A DNA stretch of 64,000 nucleotides from contig OZ038422.1 in NCBI GenBank assembly GCA_964036155.1, forward strand, positions 72,005,201 to 72,069,200, written 5' to 3'. The translations under genes and the position numbers were made by a program. Positions 1-12,600 of the stretch are shown piece after piece (the first letter of the stretch is position 1; each line of letters starts with the position of its first letter). The DNA comes from Diploscapter coronatus (taxonomy: Eukaryota; Nematoda; Chromadorea; Rhabditida; Rhabditidae). The notes beneath the pieces are model-generated. The model did no database searches. It was not told where the DNA came from and worked only from the letters and a program-made list of their open reading frames with translations.

Positions 1-110
1 CTTTTCATCGGTCCTAGCAGACTCTCTTTCCTGCACTCTAGCCCCCCTCTTTGCGCATGATTCCTACGCGCATTTCTCGCAATGTGCGATTTAACAAACG
101 AACTTTCGCA
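1..110 (-). repeat. partial dispersed repeat related to the 34.7-kb MITE
   Basis: Read on the minus strand, this stretch contains TTGCGAGAAATGCGCGTA, followed by a sequence resembling CAAAGAGGG...GAAAGAG. The same order occurs on the plus strand at about 34745-34835 inside a TA-flanked inverted-repeat element in the glutamate receptor gene. Only part of the element is inside the window, so its boundary and target site are not seen. Confidence 0.5.
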
Positions 111-147
111 CTATTTGGCCAGCACAATAAAATAACTGTCTTCTTAC

Positions 148-1386
148 CTACAACACTCCTCGCCCGAATCACACCCATAAACGATCTGGTCTAATTTCGT
201 GCCATTTTCAAATTCAATCTGAAGTTTGCATGTTAAGATTAAATAAAATCTCCAACTCTTGAATTCATTAGTACATCCAGAAAGCTTATATCACAAGCGA
301 TCTCTGGAAGAAGCTGTTATAAGCCCTCGCTTATTCAATCATTGCCATCTGATGCGTTCATTAATAGTGCCACAAAGTCTTACGTTCCCAAACTCTTCAT
401 CCGTTGAATTACTGACGTCATAAATGCAGACTTTCCCCTGATTTGGATGTGAGGCGTAATAGGCATGCGAACTGTAGAAGTAATAATGCGAATTATATCT
501 AAATTGAAGATCCTCTTTAAGTTTAAAATTGCGCTTTACAAAAACGGTGTGGCGGGATTCACAATGATATAGGAATTCGTTGATGGATTATTTCTTATCG
601 CCGCGTTCGAATACACGCTCGATTTGAAGGCGCTCGGTGTACTGGAAGATCCGATACTGAAAATTCATCTTCTGAAAGTTGCTTTCTCAGCATTCCCACT
701 ACGAGTCGGCAGCCAATGGTAACCGATCGGTAGAAATTAATATTGACTGGCTGGACTTGGTATTACCGATCAGTATCGACAGAATATCAATTGGTTTTTC
801 TCAAAAATTTGACCGATCGATTACCGACTGGAATTGGGAATACTGAGTTTTGAACTGATCAACTAACCTAGTTCCACCCGGAGAACTGAAATAAGTTGTT
901 GATCCGGATGAACTGTAATGATAGCTTCCATAGGAGCTAGATCGGCCACCTCCACCTGATGCTAAAATAAAAGGTTATTTGCATGAACTCATAAAAGTAA
1001 ATGAATGCTGCTGAAGTTCATGGATTGAAAGACGAAATGGAAAATTCATGACAGCAAAGCAGTTTTTTTTCATTTTTATTAGTAACGGAGAAGAAAACGG
1101 TCATTGAGGGTTAGAAAATGTAGAGAATATTCTCTAACTTTCTTCATTAGACACGCAATTTCATCGAAGGGGTGAAAAAAGGTTCAAGATCATGCAGCCG
1201 CTCTACTTTCGAAGTTTCATATTTCGGACTCAATGATGTATGCAATGAAATATTCGTAAAGAATAATAACAAAAAAAACTTACACCGCGCCGAGCTTGAT
1301 CCCCTTCCACCCGCTCGACCGCCTCCACCCTTTGAACTAACTGATGAGATGCAAATTATAATGCATGCTGCGGCAAAAATTCGCAT
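148..1386 (-). CDS. CX-module membrane protein, copy A (3' end outside window)
   Basis: Five exons read on the minus strand, all in phase: 1386-1284, 961-868, 656-540, 498-384, 218-148. Exon 1 encodes a signal peptide starting MRIFAAACIIICISSVSS, then a Gly/Arg/Ser-rich stretch. Exons 2-3 are Ser/Tyr/Gly rich. Exon 4 has the Tyr-rich SHYYFYSSHAYYASHP and CIYDV pattern, and exon 5 has ENGTKLDQIVYGC followed by GEECC. This order is the nematode CX module, an extracellular Cys domain of unknown function. The final CC pair, membrane helix and tail found in copy B at 5133-6452 are not visible in positions 1-147, so the last exons should lie beyond the window. Exon lengths 3-5 equal those of copy B (117, 115 and 71 nt), so the two are tandem duplicates. 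Confident as a gene; biological role unknown. Confidence 0.8.
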
Positions 1387-2305
1387 AAATCTGAAATTTT
1401 TTAATTTAAATAAATAAACTAAAATTGCATGATGCAGTGTAGAATTGGAATGGAAATGGATTTAGTCCTATTTTATCATAAATTCAATAGAATTGTCACC
1501 TGGGATACACAGCTTTATCACTGTTGCTATGCAAAAATATGTATAGGATATGACGAAAATGATAAGAGATTGATGAAATTACATGCATTTTTGTGTTCAA
1601 CTCGCATTTATCGCATTCCTATGACGTTATAGGATTTTTTCGACAATTTAAATTAGACACTTCTAATTCGAAAATTGTCTAATACTCGGGAAGATAAAGA
1701 TGCTGTCTTGATTGTATTTTGTTTCGAATTTGATATTCATTTTGTCGAAGAAAAGTGTCAGTTGCATATCAGTGGCTAATAAACAATGAACAATGGACAA
1801 TCGGATACTTCCCAATTGTTTCAATGAACACTTTGAGTGCAATCCAGAAATTTATCGTTGCAATGGATATTTCACGTACGCCATCGTTAATAGAGAGAGT
1901 GACAAATTGCTTGCAATACATTTATTTATTCAAAAAATTACAATGTGATGCTAAATTTGTGGTAGAATTTCTTAACGTTGTTTCAGACTTCCGATTATGC
2001 AAATTCGTCAGCCAGATCTTTAGCTTCTTCACCAAGTTTCATACTTTGCAGCTTGCCCTAAATTTTGAACGGACTTATTCGGTGTTTTCAGTAGTTCATA
2101 AAATATGATTGGAGAATGATTCTTGACATGGCATGTTTGCCTGCCTGCATATTCTGGTTGAATCATATCATTTTTCCCAGAAATATAATGAAAAACTATT
2201 AGAATATATCTAATATTGTAAGATTAAGAATACGATAGTGTATCTATAATATTCAGACATATTTAAGAGATGATTATTGATTCAAAAATGTTTTTGTGAG
2301 ATATA

Positions 2306-2516
2306 CAGTGGCGGCCAAAAGTTTGGAACACTCATCATCATGAATTCAGTCTGGTATGCCTTGCAATTGTGAATTAACTAAAATGACATTTTGTAAACAT
2401 ATTCTTCCCAGTGTCTTAAGAATTCTTGCCAATTGTCACTCAAATTGATCTACAATTGTTGGTCTTACCAGGCTGTATTCATAATCACAGTTATTCCAAA
2501 CTTTTAGCCACCATTG
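2306..2516. mobile_element. MITE, Tc1/mariner-like, TA flanked
   Basis: The ends are inverted repeats: CAGTGGCGGCCAAAAGTTTG on the left, and on the right the complement of a CAATGGTGGCTAAAAGTTTG version. TA lies directly outside both ends (2304-2305 and 2517-2518), as expected for Tc1/mariner integration. At about 211 bp with no open frame it must be non-autonomous. Confidence 0.8.
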
Positions 2517-2525
2517 TAGATGCTT

Positions 2526-2668
2526 ATAAGGGAAGTGTTTAGAGTCGCAGACAAATTTCGGGAGAATATTATTCTGAACAACTTTTGCGAAAAAGCATAA
2601 AGAAATTTTCATCAATCCAAAAATTCTAGAACCGAATTTTTTCCGCGACTCTAAGCACTTCCCTTATT
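2526..2668. mobile_element. foldback/MITE element
   Basis: AAGGGAAGTGTTTAGAGTCG near the left end is matched, as its complement with one change, by GCGACTCTAAGCACTTCCCT at the right end. The two arms, about 22 nt each, enclose roughly 95 bp of AT-rich DNA. It begins only about 10 bp after the preceding Tc1-like MITE. No coding capacity. Confidence 0.7.
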
Positions 2669-3023
2669 AGAAACTTACAAAAATTGCGATCATGTTCAAA
2701 CCGTATTCCAGCTGAAATTTAAAATTTTAAGATTTAAACTATGGAATTTAAATTTGTTAAAAACCTTATCCGATTCAGACAATGCATCGAAAATGGCGTC
2801 CAACTAAATTTAACTATTTATAAGCGATATCAGTAAATAGTAGCTGAGTATTTTTCCTCAAAAACACTATTTCTCGCACTGTTTCCTTTCCCATGCATTA
2901 TTTCTTTTTATTATCCGCGAATTTGAAGGAAATATTGTATTTACGGTAAAGAAGATTACACAACCATAAATAGTTAATCCTGCCTTATCGTTTTTTGTTG
3001 TTTTTTTTTTTTTTTTTTTTAAT

Positions 3024-4307
3024 TTAGAACAAATTTAACTTTAATACCTCCTTTCTAATATCTGATTCCTGGATTTTCTTCTGAAAAGCGTCTCTGATGA
3101 CATTCTCAGTCTTTCCAAAAGCCTCTTTGACCTTAGTTTAATTTGTTTAATGATCAGAAAGAAGAATTTCTTTTTCTAAAAACAATAGCCTTTTACTTTT
3201 CACAACTACTGATTGCTGCTGTCTATTTTCATGCTTTTCAGGTAACGATATGGACTCACTTTGGGACTCGATTTTCCAATGATCTCTGCATTATACCATC
3301 CATAAAGTTCATCAATTTTCTTGAGGAATTTCAGCGCCTTTTCCTTCTAAATATAAATATATTTATGAAAAAGTGTTTTTGCCCATGAACACTCACTTGG
3401 AATAAAGTAAAAATGGGTTCTTTCTTTCTCTTCCTTCTTCTAGTCACTAAATGCGCGTAAAGACGAGCATGTGCTCTTTTTGCGATCATTTATTTTCTCT
3501 TCGCTTTTCGCACTTTTAGAGATAACTTTCGATAATTAATCAATTAATTCTTATCATTCTCGCTAGAGGATAATAATTGCCAATTATTTGTTGCGAATAT
3601 CCCATTAAATTCGATGAAAGAGCAAAAAAAATCGACAACGAAAAATGTCGTCAAATCGTGGTATATCCGAGGTTCAATAGAGGGAAGAGAAAGAAACGCA
3701 CTTCTTTTACTTTATTTACCAAATGATCGTTCATCGCCGATAATTAAATTTACTAACAGTTTCAGGAGAGTCGTCCTTTGCATCAGGAAGTGCATTCAGT
3801 TTGTCGAACTTCTGTTGCGCATTCATGTTCTTATCGAAGATGATTGCAATAATCTAAATTCGATAATCTTTTCAAAATGAATTTATAAAATACGATTAGG
3901 ATTCTTCGCTACTTTGCGAGTTGCGAATTTAAGGGTTAGGAAAGAATAGACATGAATAGGGCATTATTTCTCCAGACTATTTAACTTGTGGTCGCGAATT
4001 TTCGGATTGCGTACTCGCAAAAAAATTCGAATTTGTGATATAATTTTCTACCTGTTGATCATTGATTTCCTTGGCATCGGGTCTGACGTCGCTGATCAGC
4101 TTCCTCGATTGAAAGGTTGACTTTCCAAAGGCGGAAGGATTGAATTTGTTCGCCACGTCTGAAATTGAGATTTTAGAATTTCTAGCCTGGGTGACTTTGA
4201 ACCATAATTAAACAAACAATTTTTTACTAACCAGCCGATGCTGGCCGAGCATCAGTGTAGAATGCCAAGCTGGCGAGCACGAGGCAGCAAACCAAGAAGA
4301 AATTCAT
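3024..4307 (-). CDS. small secreted helical protein (nematode secreted, DUF148/SXP-like?)
   Basis: Five exons on the minus strand (4307-4232, 4158-4052, 3853-3758, 3346-3260, 3131-3024), all in phase, give a protein of about 157 residues. It opens with a clear signal peptide (MNFFLVCCLVLASLAFYTDA, cleavage likely after TDA). The rest is charged and helix-forming, with no cysteine after the signal. Recognisable pieces are SAFGKSTFQSRKLISDV, NMNAQQKFDKLNALPDAK, ALKFLKKIDELYGWYN and VKEAFGKTENVIRDAF. Size, signal and amphipathic repeats resemble the nematode secreted SXP/RAL-2 (DUF148) group, but no diagnostic motif was confirmed. The acceptor of the last exon (AAACTAAG) is weak. Likely secreted into pseudocoelom or cuticle space; that location is inference. 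Confidence 0.6.
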
Positions 4308-5132
4308 CCTGAAATTTTTTTTAGTTTAGATGGTGGGCTCAATTCAAATTACGGATAATAAATTTCTCAAGCAATAAAAAATTAGCTAGACCAAAAGCTA
4401 AAATTTGTAAAAAGAACGATTCAAATGTAGAAGCAGCTATGTGCATTTATACTCTCGCTTAAATCGAGTGATAAACGAGGTAGCAGATAGCGTTTCAGGA
4501 TTGGAGCGCGATTTTAAGAGGTCTAGATTGCTGCTGGAACTAACTGCTCCATCGAATTTTGATCAGAATTTATATCCATTTCTTTTTTAATTGAGGCAGT
4601 GTCAGATGTCGATGGATAATAAACAAACGAAGAATGGACTCTTATTTCGCTTGTTTCGTTGGACCCGTAAAAGGATCCTCAAAATTAGTTCTGATAAACA
4701 ACTGTAATGGATGCTCTGATATTTTGATCACTTCATCTGAGGTGACGAGCGTCGTATCGTGAAACCAAAATGCACTATTTTATCGATTGTCATTATTATT
4801 GGGATGAAAAATAAAAATTTATTTTAAAAATTGCAACATTTATTCTCATCAGAAGAAAGTTGTCGTATCTCAAAATCCTCAAAATAACTCCTAATCGAAT
4901 ACGTACTAATCCATCGGAAGAAGTTACCCGTACTTATATGCACATATATTTTTTTTAAAATAAAGGCAACTTTGAAGCCGCGGGACTATAAGACACGAGG
5001 CATGAAAAATAGTGCGAGAAAAGAGATGCCTTACACAATGTTGTTTATATCTCGTGGTTTCTACATAGCCAAACGAAAATTTCATTGATGAAATGTCCTC
5101 GAGTCAATACCGAGGTCTGAGTGAAGCTGCAG
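4308..5132. other. intergenic, nothing recognised
   Basis: AT-rich spacer between the small secreted protein start (minus) and the 3' end of CX copy B (minus). It presumably holds the promoter of the secreted protein. No repeat or RNA gene was recognised. Confidence 0.5.
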
Positions 5133-6452
5133 TTAACTGATAGACCTGTTGCGGATTGTTACCTCTGGAATTAACTCGATTGTTTCTAAAAATGAATGCA
5201 TGGTTTTGGTAGAATTAAAATTTTTAAGCGCCCACTTTGAGTCGCACCGACAACTCCTGTTTCTTTTGACTCGTTCACAGCAACCAGAAAGTTTCAGAAC
5301 TGAGTAGGTGCAAATGCAGAATAGCATTCCGAGGCAGATCCTGAAGTCAAACATAATATATTTTAGAAGAGTTGAAATTCTCTAGCAATTTTGATTGTCC
5401 GCTAATTTGAAGATTGATAAGGTCGCCATTTGATTTGTGTCGACGAGGGTAAGATAATAAGATATCATTTTTCGAAGTCATTTTGAATAAAATACCGAGA
5501 AGTACAAATTACCAAATCACTTACAATAAGTATATGATCCCATTATTACCACAGCATTCGAAACTGAAATAGTATTTTTTTTTTAATTTTTATAAATATT
5601 TCGTACTCGCAGCACTCTTCACCCGAGTTGCATCCATAAACGATTTGATCCAACCTTGTGCCATTTTCAAATCGTATCTAAATTGAAACTTAATCGTTCT
5701 ATCAAACTACAGATTCTTACATTGCTAAATTCCTCATCTGTAGAGTTGCTAACGTCATAAATGCACACTTTCGAGTGGTCTGGATGAGCTGCATAGTATG
5801 AGTGTGAACTGTAGAAATAGTAGTGATTATTGTACCTGAGGTTTAGCATTTGTTATCGGTTAAAAATTGAACCTTACGCAAAAGGAGTAGCTGGATTCAC
5901 AATGATGAAGGTATTCGATGATGGATTGCTCCTCAGCCCACCGTTCGAGTAAACATTCGACCTGAACGCAGTCGATGTGCTCGAAGATGCAGTCCTAAAT
6001 TTTAAGCATCAACCACATGCTCGTATAAATACTACAGTAAGAAAGGAAAATTAAAATGATAATATTACCTCGATCCAGACGGCGCGCTAAAGTGCGTCGT
6101 CCCTCCAGATGAGGTGTAATGATAACTACTAGCCGATCGTGATGCAGAACTGGATCGACTAGCGCTTGAAGCTAAATGAAATGTTTCGATTCAACTTTGC
6201 AAAAATCTCAGGATTAGGAATGATAATAGATTGAATTTGAAGAGTCGAAATCGGAAAATAACTTCGAAAAACGATGAAAGAAATTCCTTTTAATTTCTGT
6301 TCAGGATCGAAAATTTTACATCGGGCTGCGCTGCTTCCTCTACTGCTGTGACCTCCGCTGTGTCCACCGCTAGAATGCCCATGTCCACCCCCACCTTTTG
6401 AACTAACTGATGAGATATAGGCTATAATGCATGCCGCGACAAAAATTCGCAT
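5133..6452 (-). CDS. CX-module single-pass membrane protein, copy B
   Basis: Seven exons on the minus strand (6452-6320, 6171-6069, 5994-5878, 5835-5721, 5677-5607, 5563-5525, 5340-5133) join in phase into about 261 residues. A signal peptide (MRIFVAACIIAYISSVSS) precedes a Gly/His/Ser segment with repeated SGGH, then a Ser/Tyr-rich region. The CX module follows: HYYFYSSHSYYAAHP, CIYDV, ENGTRLDQIVYGC, GEECC and DFECC, which shows the doubled CC pairs. A hydrophobic segment, GIIYLLICLGMLFCICTYSV, is the membrane helix. The cytoplasmic tail is short, basic and Cys-containing (GCCERVKRNRSCRC). CX modules are known from C. elegans membrane proteins without assigned function. The start chosen is the M of MRIF because an acceptor-like TTTGCAG precedes it; an upstream in-frame M at 6482 is possible. 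Confidence 0.85.
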
Positions 6453-7672
6453 AAATCTGCAAATAGCATAAAATTTACACAATACAATGCATAATAATCA
6501 ATGCAAAAATGAATCTACTTTTGTCGCTGCATATCAAAATTTGGGAAATTCAATCAAATTTGTCACTTAGATACGCAGTTTTATCACTGTTGCTATGCAG
6601 AATACGCAGGTGATAGATGACGTAAGATGCACGAAATAATACGAGTTTCATTTTGCATTATGCATAGATTTTTATTTTATCAAATTCCAGAGAGTATAAT
6701 ATGAAATAGTAAAGTTGCATATTTGTCTGCCAGATTTTAGTTTATTACTTAGCGAACATTCTTTTATCGGTTTGGAAAAAGCACACGAGAAAATGATTTC
6801 TTGATCTCCAAATTCAGAAACGATTCAATGGATTTATAGAATGAAGAAAACATTCACTTTTGTATGAAAAATTATTAGCTGTTCTATGAGTTTTATATTA
6901 TTTCTTGAAAGGAACAATGCAAATTACCAATGGCCCCTTTTAGATTTATAACATTTTTATTGACTAATTTAGAAATATTCGTCGGAGGATGTATTTTTGA
7001 AGCGATGCTGAAGTTTAATTTCACCACGAGCAGAACTTATATTTGTATGACATAAATTAGTAGTTGCTAGAAATTTGGACTCGCTACATGAGATTTTAAC
7101 CAATACTTATCCCTCATTTGTAGGTACTACCTCCTTCATACGTTAGGTTTTTAGAGGAGGAGATATGTAATTATCTCGAATTTAAGAAAAAAAACCGTCT
7201 TAGATTTAGCTGCAAGTATTGGAAATCTTTTCTTTGCGATTTTGTGATCGGTTAATTAGATATCAGTGAGAAACCTCAAGATATTTTATTTTTGGAAAAG
7301 TTTTCATTCACGAAAATTTTAAATGTTTGTGATTCTGATAATTTTCATATTTAATCAAACGGTAATTTATGACGATTTTTTAAAAATTTTCAAGACTAAA
7401 TTTTAGGCTCATTGTGACACTGATGTTGCAGAGAATATACCAGAGTAGGAAGTTTTTCTCAATTATCTTTAAACCATAGAATATTTTCAGCACCGATAGT
7501 CTAATAATTACCAGAGTCAGTATTATGCCTCGGATATATTGTTTGCTCTCCATTGCCCCAGAGATGAGCCCTTCATATGCACTATGCATGTATGAAACGC
7601 GAGCACGATGCGTCGACACTGGAGAGACATACGATGGAGCAGAGTGCAGAGGCGTAGAGGCACATAGTTAAG
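6453..7672. other. intergenic, nothing recognised
   Basis: AT-rich sequence upstream of CX copy B (minus). The GC-richer end, about 7530-7672, has open frames on both strands. The plus frame is Cys-rich and might be an upstream exon of the following secreted protein gene, but no splice junction could be fixed. Confidence 0.4.
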
Positions 7673-9684
7673 GCCTGAGGCTGCCGCTTCTTTTTCTATT
7701 CGCAAGGGCTCATGTTGAAGACAATGAAGAGCATCCACCTGTTTTTATCTTTAATTCTCTAAATTTTATAGGGAAATTTACGCCGTTGGTGCAAAGTAAT
7801 AGAGAAATGCGCAGAGGTCTTGAACTGCTCAACTCATGGAACGAAATGCGTGATTGATACTTATCCTAACGATAAAGACTATTTGAAAATCAGAAATAAG
7901 CCCATCAAAGCACCGAAAGATTGCAAAATATTCGTATCGACTGCAAAGAATTATAGTATTTTTAAACGTTTATTCACTAACAATCAGCATACAGTAGCGG
8001 ATAAAAGTATCCGGCCTCCTATAAAAATTTAAGTATCTAGTTTTAGCATCTATGATAACTCAATAATTCAATTAAAATTAAATTTTGTACAGATTAAGTG
8101 ATCAGCATGCTTTAAAAGGGATTAAATTATCAAAAATATCAAAATCAAGCACTCAAAAACTCATAGATGGCCGGATCCTTTTGTCTGGCACTGTACAAAA
8201 TAAATTCGTAACTTTTTATTTGAAACTCTATGCTCTCTTTCAAAAAGATTTTCGTGAATACCACGTAGGCAGTTGGCAATGCATTATTTAAAGCCAAAAT
8301 AGTTTTTCTCTAAAAAACTCTATTACATTCTTCTGCGCATAACTCTTCTGCCCTTCAAAGATGGGAAGTTTTTTGGAGGAAATCATCAATCTGAAAACTC
8401 AGATTTCCTTGCTTTGCGCATGCGATTTGGCAAAATAGGTATAATTTGAGATTCAAGATGAAAATTCAAGGAAAATGTCGTCTTTTTTCGTAAATAACAA
8501 TACTACCACCGAACAATTTTAGATGGTGGCATTCCAAAATGTCATCCGATGCCCGATGTAGAATATTACAAAAAATGCGACGAGGTTTTCAACATGAATA
8601 TCAGTCACAATTTTGAAGAGCTCATTCCGCTATATCGAATCGTAAGACTTGAAAATATAAAAAGGAAGATAATAGATCTAGGGAGCATTTTAGTTAGATG
8701 AAGAAAATATACGGGGGCAGGTCTTATGAGCGAAATCATAGTTATGATACCAGATCGCGCGCTGGTAAAAATTTGAGCTAACTACAGGTTAGAGAGAGAA
8801 ATTTGTTAAGAAGATATATCATATATGAGAGTAGGCCGAAAGCACCTTTTGACGATCTTCCCCTCTGAGAGTCGAAAAGGTAATAAATTCTAAATTTTCA
8901 GCTGATTGTGGTCGAAGGCACAGAATTCTACGAAATCTACATCAGCTGGCTAATTAGAACGTATAATTATTACTTTATTAATTACTTTAACAAATATCGA
9001 TTTTTAGGCAGGCTATAGTTTTCGATTATCTATCCAACACTGCCCAATGGGTTTTCTATTCGATAGGCGAAAAACTGATGATCACTTGATTCGACAAAAA
9101 TGATTCACTGTTAATCATGTTCATGAATAGCTTTCATTCTTTTACTCTAATAAAGATGTGTCAATATTATTTGAATAGAGCCTGTATAATTTATCTATTC
9201 CATATGGTTCAATGAAAAATGCTGATAGTCTTTTTCGGAAGTTCTGTAGTATTGTTGGTGCCTAAATCTGTGAGGTCGAAAATGAGAGGAGAAAGTAAAG
9301 GACGCAAGTGATATTCTCGCTGTGAAGGCAGAGCTATGAAAGTATTTTCCTCAAAATCTGGTGGGCTAATCAGGATTATAGAAGAAAAACCGCATGAAAA
9401 ACGGATCAGCGTAACCAAAGATATGAATTTCTGAAGGCGACGATCCGAAGACCTCTTTTTCGAATGGATTTTCGTCAGGCGAAAACGAGGGATTTGAAAT
9501 TTTCAGCTAATAACAGCAATTCTGATCATTTTTGATCCTTCTTTCAACTAGTTTCATTCTACTTCGTTATTCGTGGTGTCGTTAGGGTATTTCGGACTGA
9601 TTTTTTTTTTTTAGAAAATTTCAAGTTAATTTTCATTTTTTCAGAGCGCAAAGCTGCAGGGGTCAGCGAAAGTGTTCGATATAA
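7673..9684 (+). CDS. uncharacterised secreted Cys-containing protein (5' end incomplete)
   Basis: Five exons join in phase: 7673-7740, 7772-7955, 8523-8641, 8902-8960, 9645-9684. The first reads LRLPLLFLFARA, the hydrophobic core and cleavage region of a signal peptide, but the initiator Met must lie in an upstream exon not identified. The mature part has WCKVIEKCAEVLNC, STHGTKCVIDTYPNDKDYL and KAPKDCKIF, then GGIPKCHPMPDVEYYKKC, and ends CRGQRKCSI before a stop. Cys spacing recalls small secreted nematode Cys families such as DUF19, but no family is certain. The first intron is only 31 nt. The second intron (7956-8522) contains a TA-flanked MITE. What is seen is consistent phase and Cys-rich coding bias; function is unknown. 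Confidence 0.45.
7992..8193. mobile_element. MITE, Tc1-like (family with 20682)
   Basis: The left end is CAGTAGCGGATAAAAGTATC. The right end, read in complement, is CAGTGCCAGACAAAAGGATC. Both are immediately flanked by TA. Terminal and subterminal sequence (for example the ...CTCATAGATGGCC stretch near the right end) match the element at 20682-20898. It lies in an intron of the secreted Cys-protein gene. Non-coding. Confidence 0.75.
8733..8885 (+). repeat. dispersed repeat (second copy near 43.03 kb)
   Basis: Begins around GTTATGATACCAG, continues with CTGGTAAAAATTTGAGCTA, a CAGGTTAGA block and TTTGACGATC, and ends near CCTCTGAGAG. The same series of blocks in the same order and spacing occurs at 43028-43165. 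It lies between exons of the secreted-protein gene here and between 7TM exons there. No terminal inverted repeat could be defined. Confidence 0.5.
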
Positions 9685-12600
9685 GGAATATCAAAGCTAA
9701 CAACCTTCAACCTTCAAATAATATCTAACACTTTGATATTATTAAATCATAATTTATCACTTTTCATGTGCTTCTACTACAATAAGTATCAATGATTTCC
9801 AAATATAATCTTGAAAACATCATAATTCTATGACACTACCGTTGTGAAGGTCCATTTTAAAAGGCTTAAATTATATAAAATTCAAGTGAACCACAGCTTA
9901 ATTGACGGTTTTGAGTTAAAATTTCTATGGAAACATTGGCGATACTTTTTCAAACAATTTAAAAAGCTGTTGTTCTTTACTAAATATATCCGAAGAATAA
10001 TAATTTTAAAGAAATTCTTACTAGTGACAACTAATGAAAGAGGTTGGCGATAAATACTGATTTTGTCGACTCCTCAAATTCACAATCAATCATTTTTATC
10101 AATGATTGAGCGAACGTGATAGAAAAAATCAACACTTCATAAGTTCGTTGAAACTGCTTATTTTGTGGAAAATTTTCTTTTCAATAAATAAAAAATTGAT
10201 AACCGGAAACTGATAGCGATATGTTAAATAATAAACAAAAAATACAGCGTCGTGCGGAAATTACTCCAGTTGACTGGGTCAAAGTTTATAGTCCGCAAAA
10301 CTAATATTATTGTGGACAAATAAACAGTGGTCTGTCAAAAAATTAAACTCTGGGCGTTTACGTGAAAAATTAAGTTACTTTTTATGAAGTTTTCTAAACG
10401 AATAAAAGCAGATGATTTCGACCATTTATTAGTTCATTTTCACAAGTCGAAAATTTACGAGAAAATTATTTCGATGTTTTGAAAAATCAATGCTATTTCA
10501 CCGCTTCTTGCACTGGTTATCCTCAAGTTACTCTTACTCTTTCGTAAAAGTTACCCCCTTTTCTGGAAAATAGAATGAAGAGAAGAAAAAGGCTAATCTC
10601 TACAAAATGGTAAGAGTTAACTTGAGGATAACTAATGAAGAAGGTTACTTCATCCGCAATGTCGAAAATGTTAGGGAAACAATTTTAATCAATAACATTT
10701 ACTCGTCTCGTTTTGTAGAAACCGATTATGTCAATTCATAACATTGACAAAGACAGAAAGAGGAGGGGGAAAACGTCGATTCAATTTGATGCCTGAACCG
10801 TTGCTCGATCGCTTGTTTATGTTCACAAAGTGGCAGAAGACCATTCATCCATTTAATCCGTATTCCCATGCGGTTTGTACATAATAATGGAGGTCAATAC
10901 AACGATCCATTCATTCTCGCAGAAACGAACTGATTTGTCTGAAACAAACACGTGATAATAGAATCTGTTATTATTGTCTCGAATTGGAAGAATCGTGACT
11001 TTACGTGATTTTGAAGATAGTGAAAGTTATGGTAAGGCACAGAACATTTCCAAGTTTACTTTATTAAAAATGATATTATTTAGATAGTTTTTAGAGATTT
11101 GACATCTCAGATTTTTATTAATTTGACCCTTTGAACTCATACTCATCATCACATGTGCATGATATTCAAACATAAAATTACTATGGCTAAAAATCATAAA
11201 TAAATATCATCATCTCACATGTTATTTGGTTTAATGTCGTTGCCAAATAATCAGAACATCATACCGTTTTGATCTATTTGACCATGCTCATCGTTAAATA
11301 TTTGAACAAAAACATTCGTGCAATTTCGGGGGGAATTTTTGAAAATCCGATTTGTTCGGCGAGTGGATGATACTCATTGACGACATTTGAAACATCGATT
11401 TGGTTACCCAGCAAATATTTTTGTAAGGTTTGGGAGAATTTCGAACTTCCCAAACTTATTTTCAATTTATTGTGGATGTTTGCATAATTGGCTTACTTTG
11501 TGTTAGGTCTGTAGCATATCATGATTTTCAAATAAATGTATGTTCACCAATTTCTCTTACTTTCGCCAAATTCAGATCATTTGATCCCTTTTTGTTCGTA
11601 TTCCATGCAAAATCATTCAAAAGCAGTGGGCGAAAGCTTAATGAGAAGTCACGAAGAATCGCGTCTGTTTACAGACTTTAGCTAACCTTTAATAATCACG
11701 ATCGTATCGTCATGTCTAATCATAAATTTTGACATTTTGATAACTTTCATGTATTATCATTTTTATGACATTTATGAAAGTTAAATATTTTCATCAGTTT
11801 CCCCCTGCGTCACGTGTAAAAACACGCTATTTATCATGTCGATGGCTATCGTTTTCATTATCATTTTCCGTCAATCGAATATGACAAAGTGTTAAGAAGA
11901 ATTTGTAAGAATCAGAAATTGTCGAAGGGAAGAAAAGACACGCCTCGTGAATATGTGACCTGACTTGACTTCGAATGAATGGCTTGTGTAGGACGATTGC
12001 TTGTCATTGAGTGGGATGAGGAAAATTTTTGAAGGTTTTAAGAAACATTTTTCCCACGTCTTATTTCATCGTTCTGTAAATTTTGACCAATATATCAAAA
12101 ATTTCGAAATGCCATTTTCAAAATTGTTCAATTAATGAGGAATTAAAAAATGATCGCTTTTGTGGTAGGTTTTTCTAACAATGATACTTTGAACTTTTCA
12201 TAAAATGATGAAATTTGGACACCCTGAAGTTCGCATATGAAATTTTATCATTGAAAGTTGACTTATCACAATTTTATCGATAGTATTATAACCTTCATTG
12301 TCCTGCGTTCTTTATGAAACCCCGATTCCCCTCTTTCAGTTCGTTGTAAGTTCACCACTCATTACTCATTCCACCTTCAAAGAGGAGGAATTTCCTTCTT
12401 CGCCCAAGTACCCATTTCAAACTCATTGCCGTCTCAATCAGATATCATGTTCATCGTTCTTTATCCACCTTTCTTTTCAAAACACTTCCTCTCTTCGCTA
12501 AACACAACTTGCGATGATATCTTACGGTATTATGTGATTTTTCGGAGAAACAATCTCGAGCAAGCCTATTTGCCAAAAACTTTATTGTTTGTTATTTGCA

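Larger units (their letters stand above)
1387..3023. other. intergenic stretch with two MITE-like elements
   Basis: No exon-like reading frame stands out on either strand. It holds a TA-flanked MITE (2306-2516), an adjacent foldback element (2526-2668) and a run of 20 T at 3001-3020. Open frames at 1429-1632 and 1755-2108 have AT-driven composition and no recognisable motif. Confidence 0.6.

Noticed and set aside
7523..7738. 71-residue open frame on the minus strand
   Set aside because: The plus strand over the same bases carries a signal-peptide-like reading that joins in phase to Cys-rich exons, so the minus frame is taken as its shadow.
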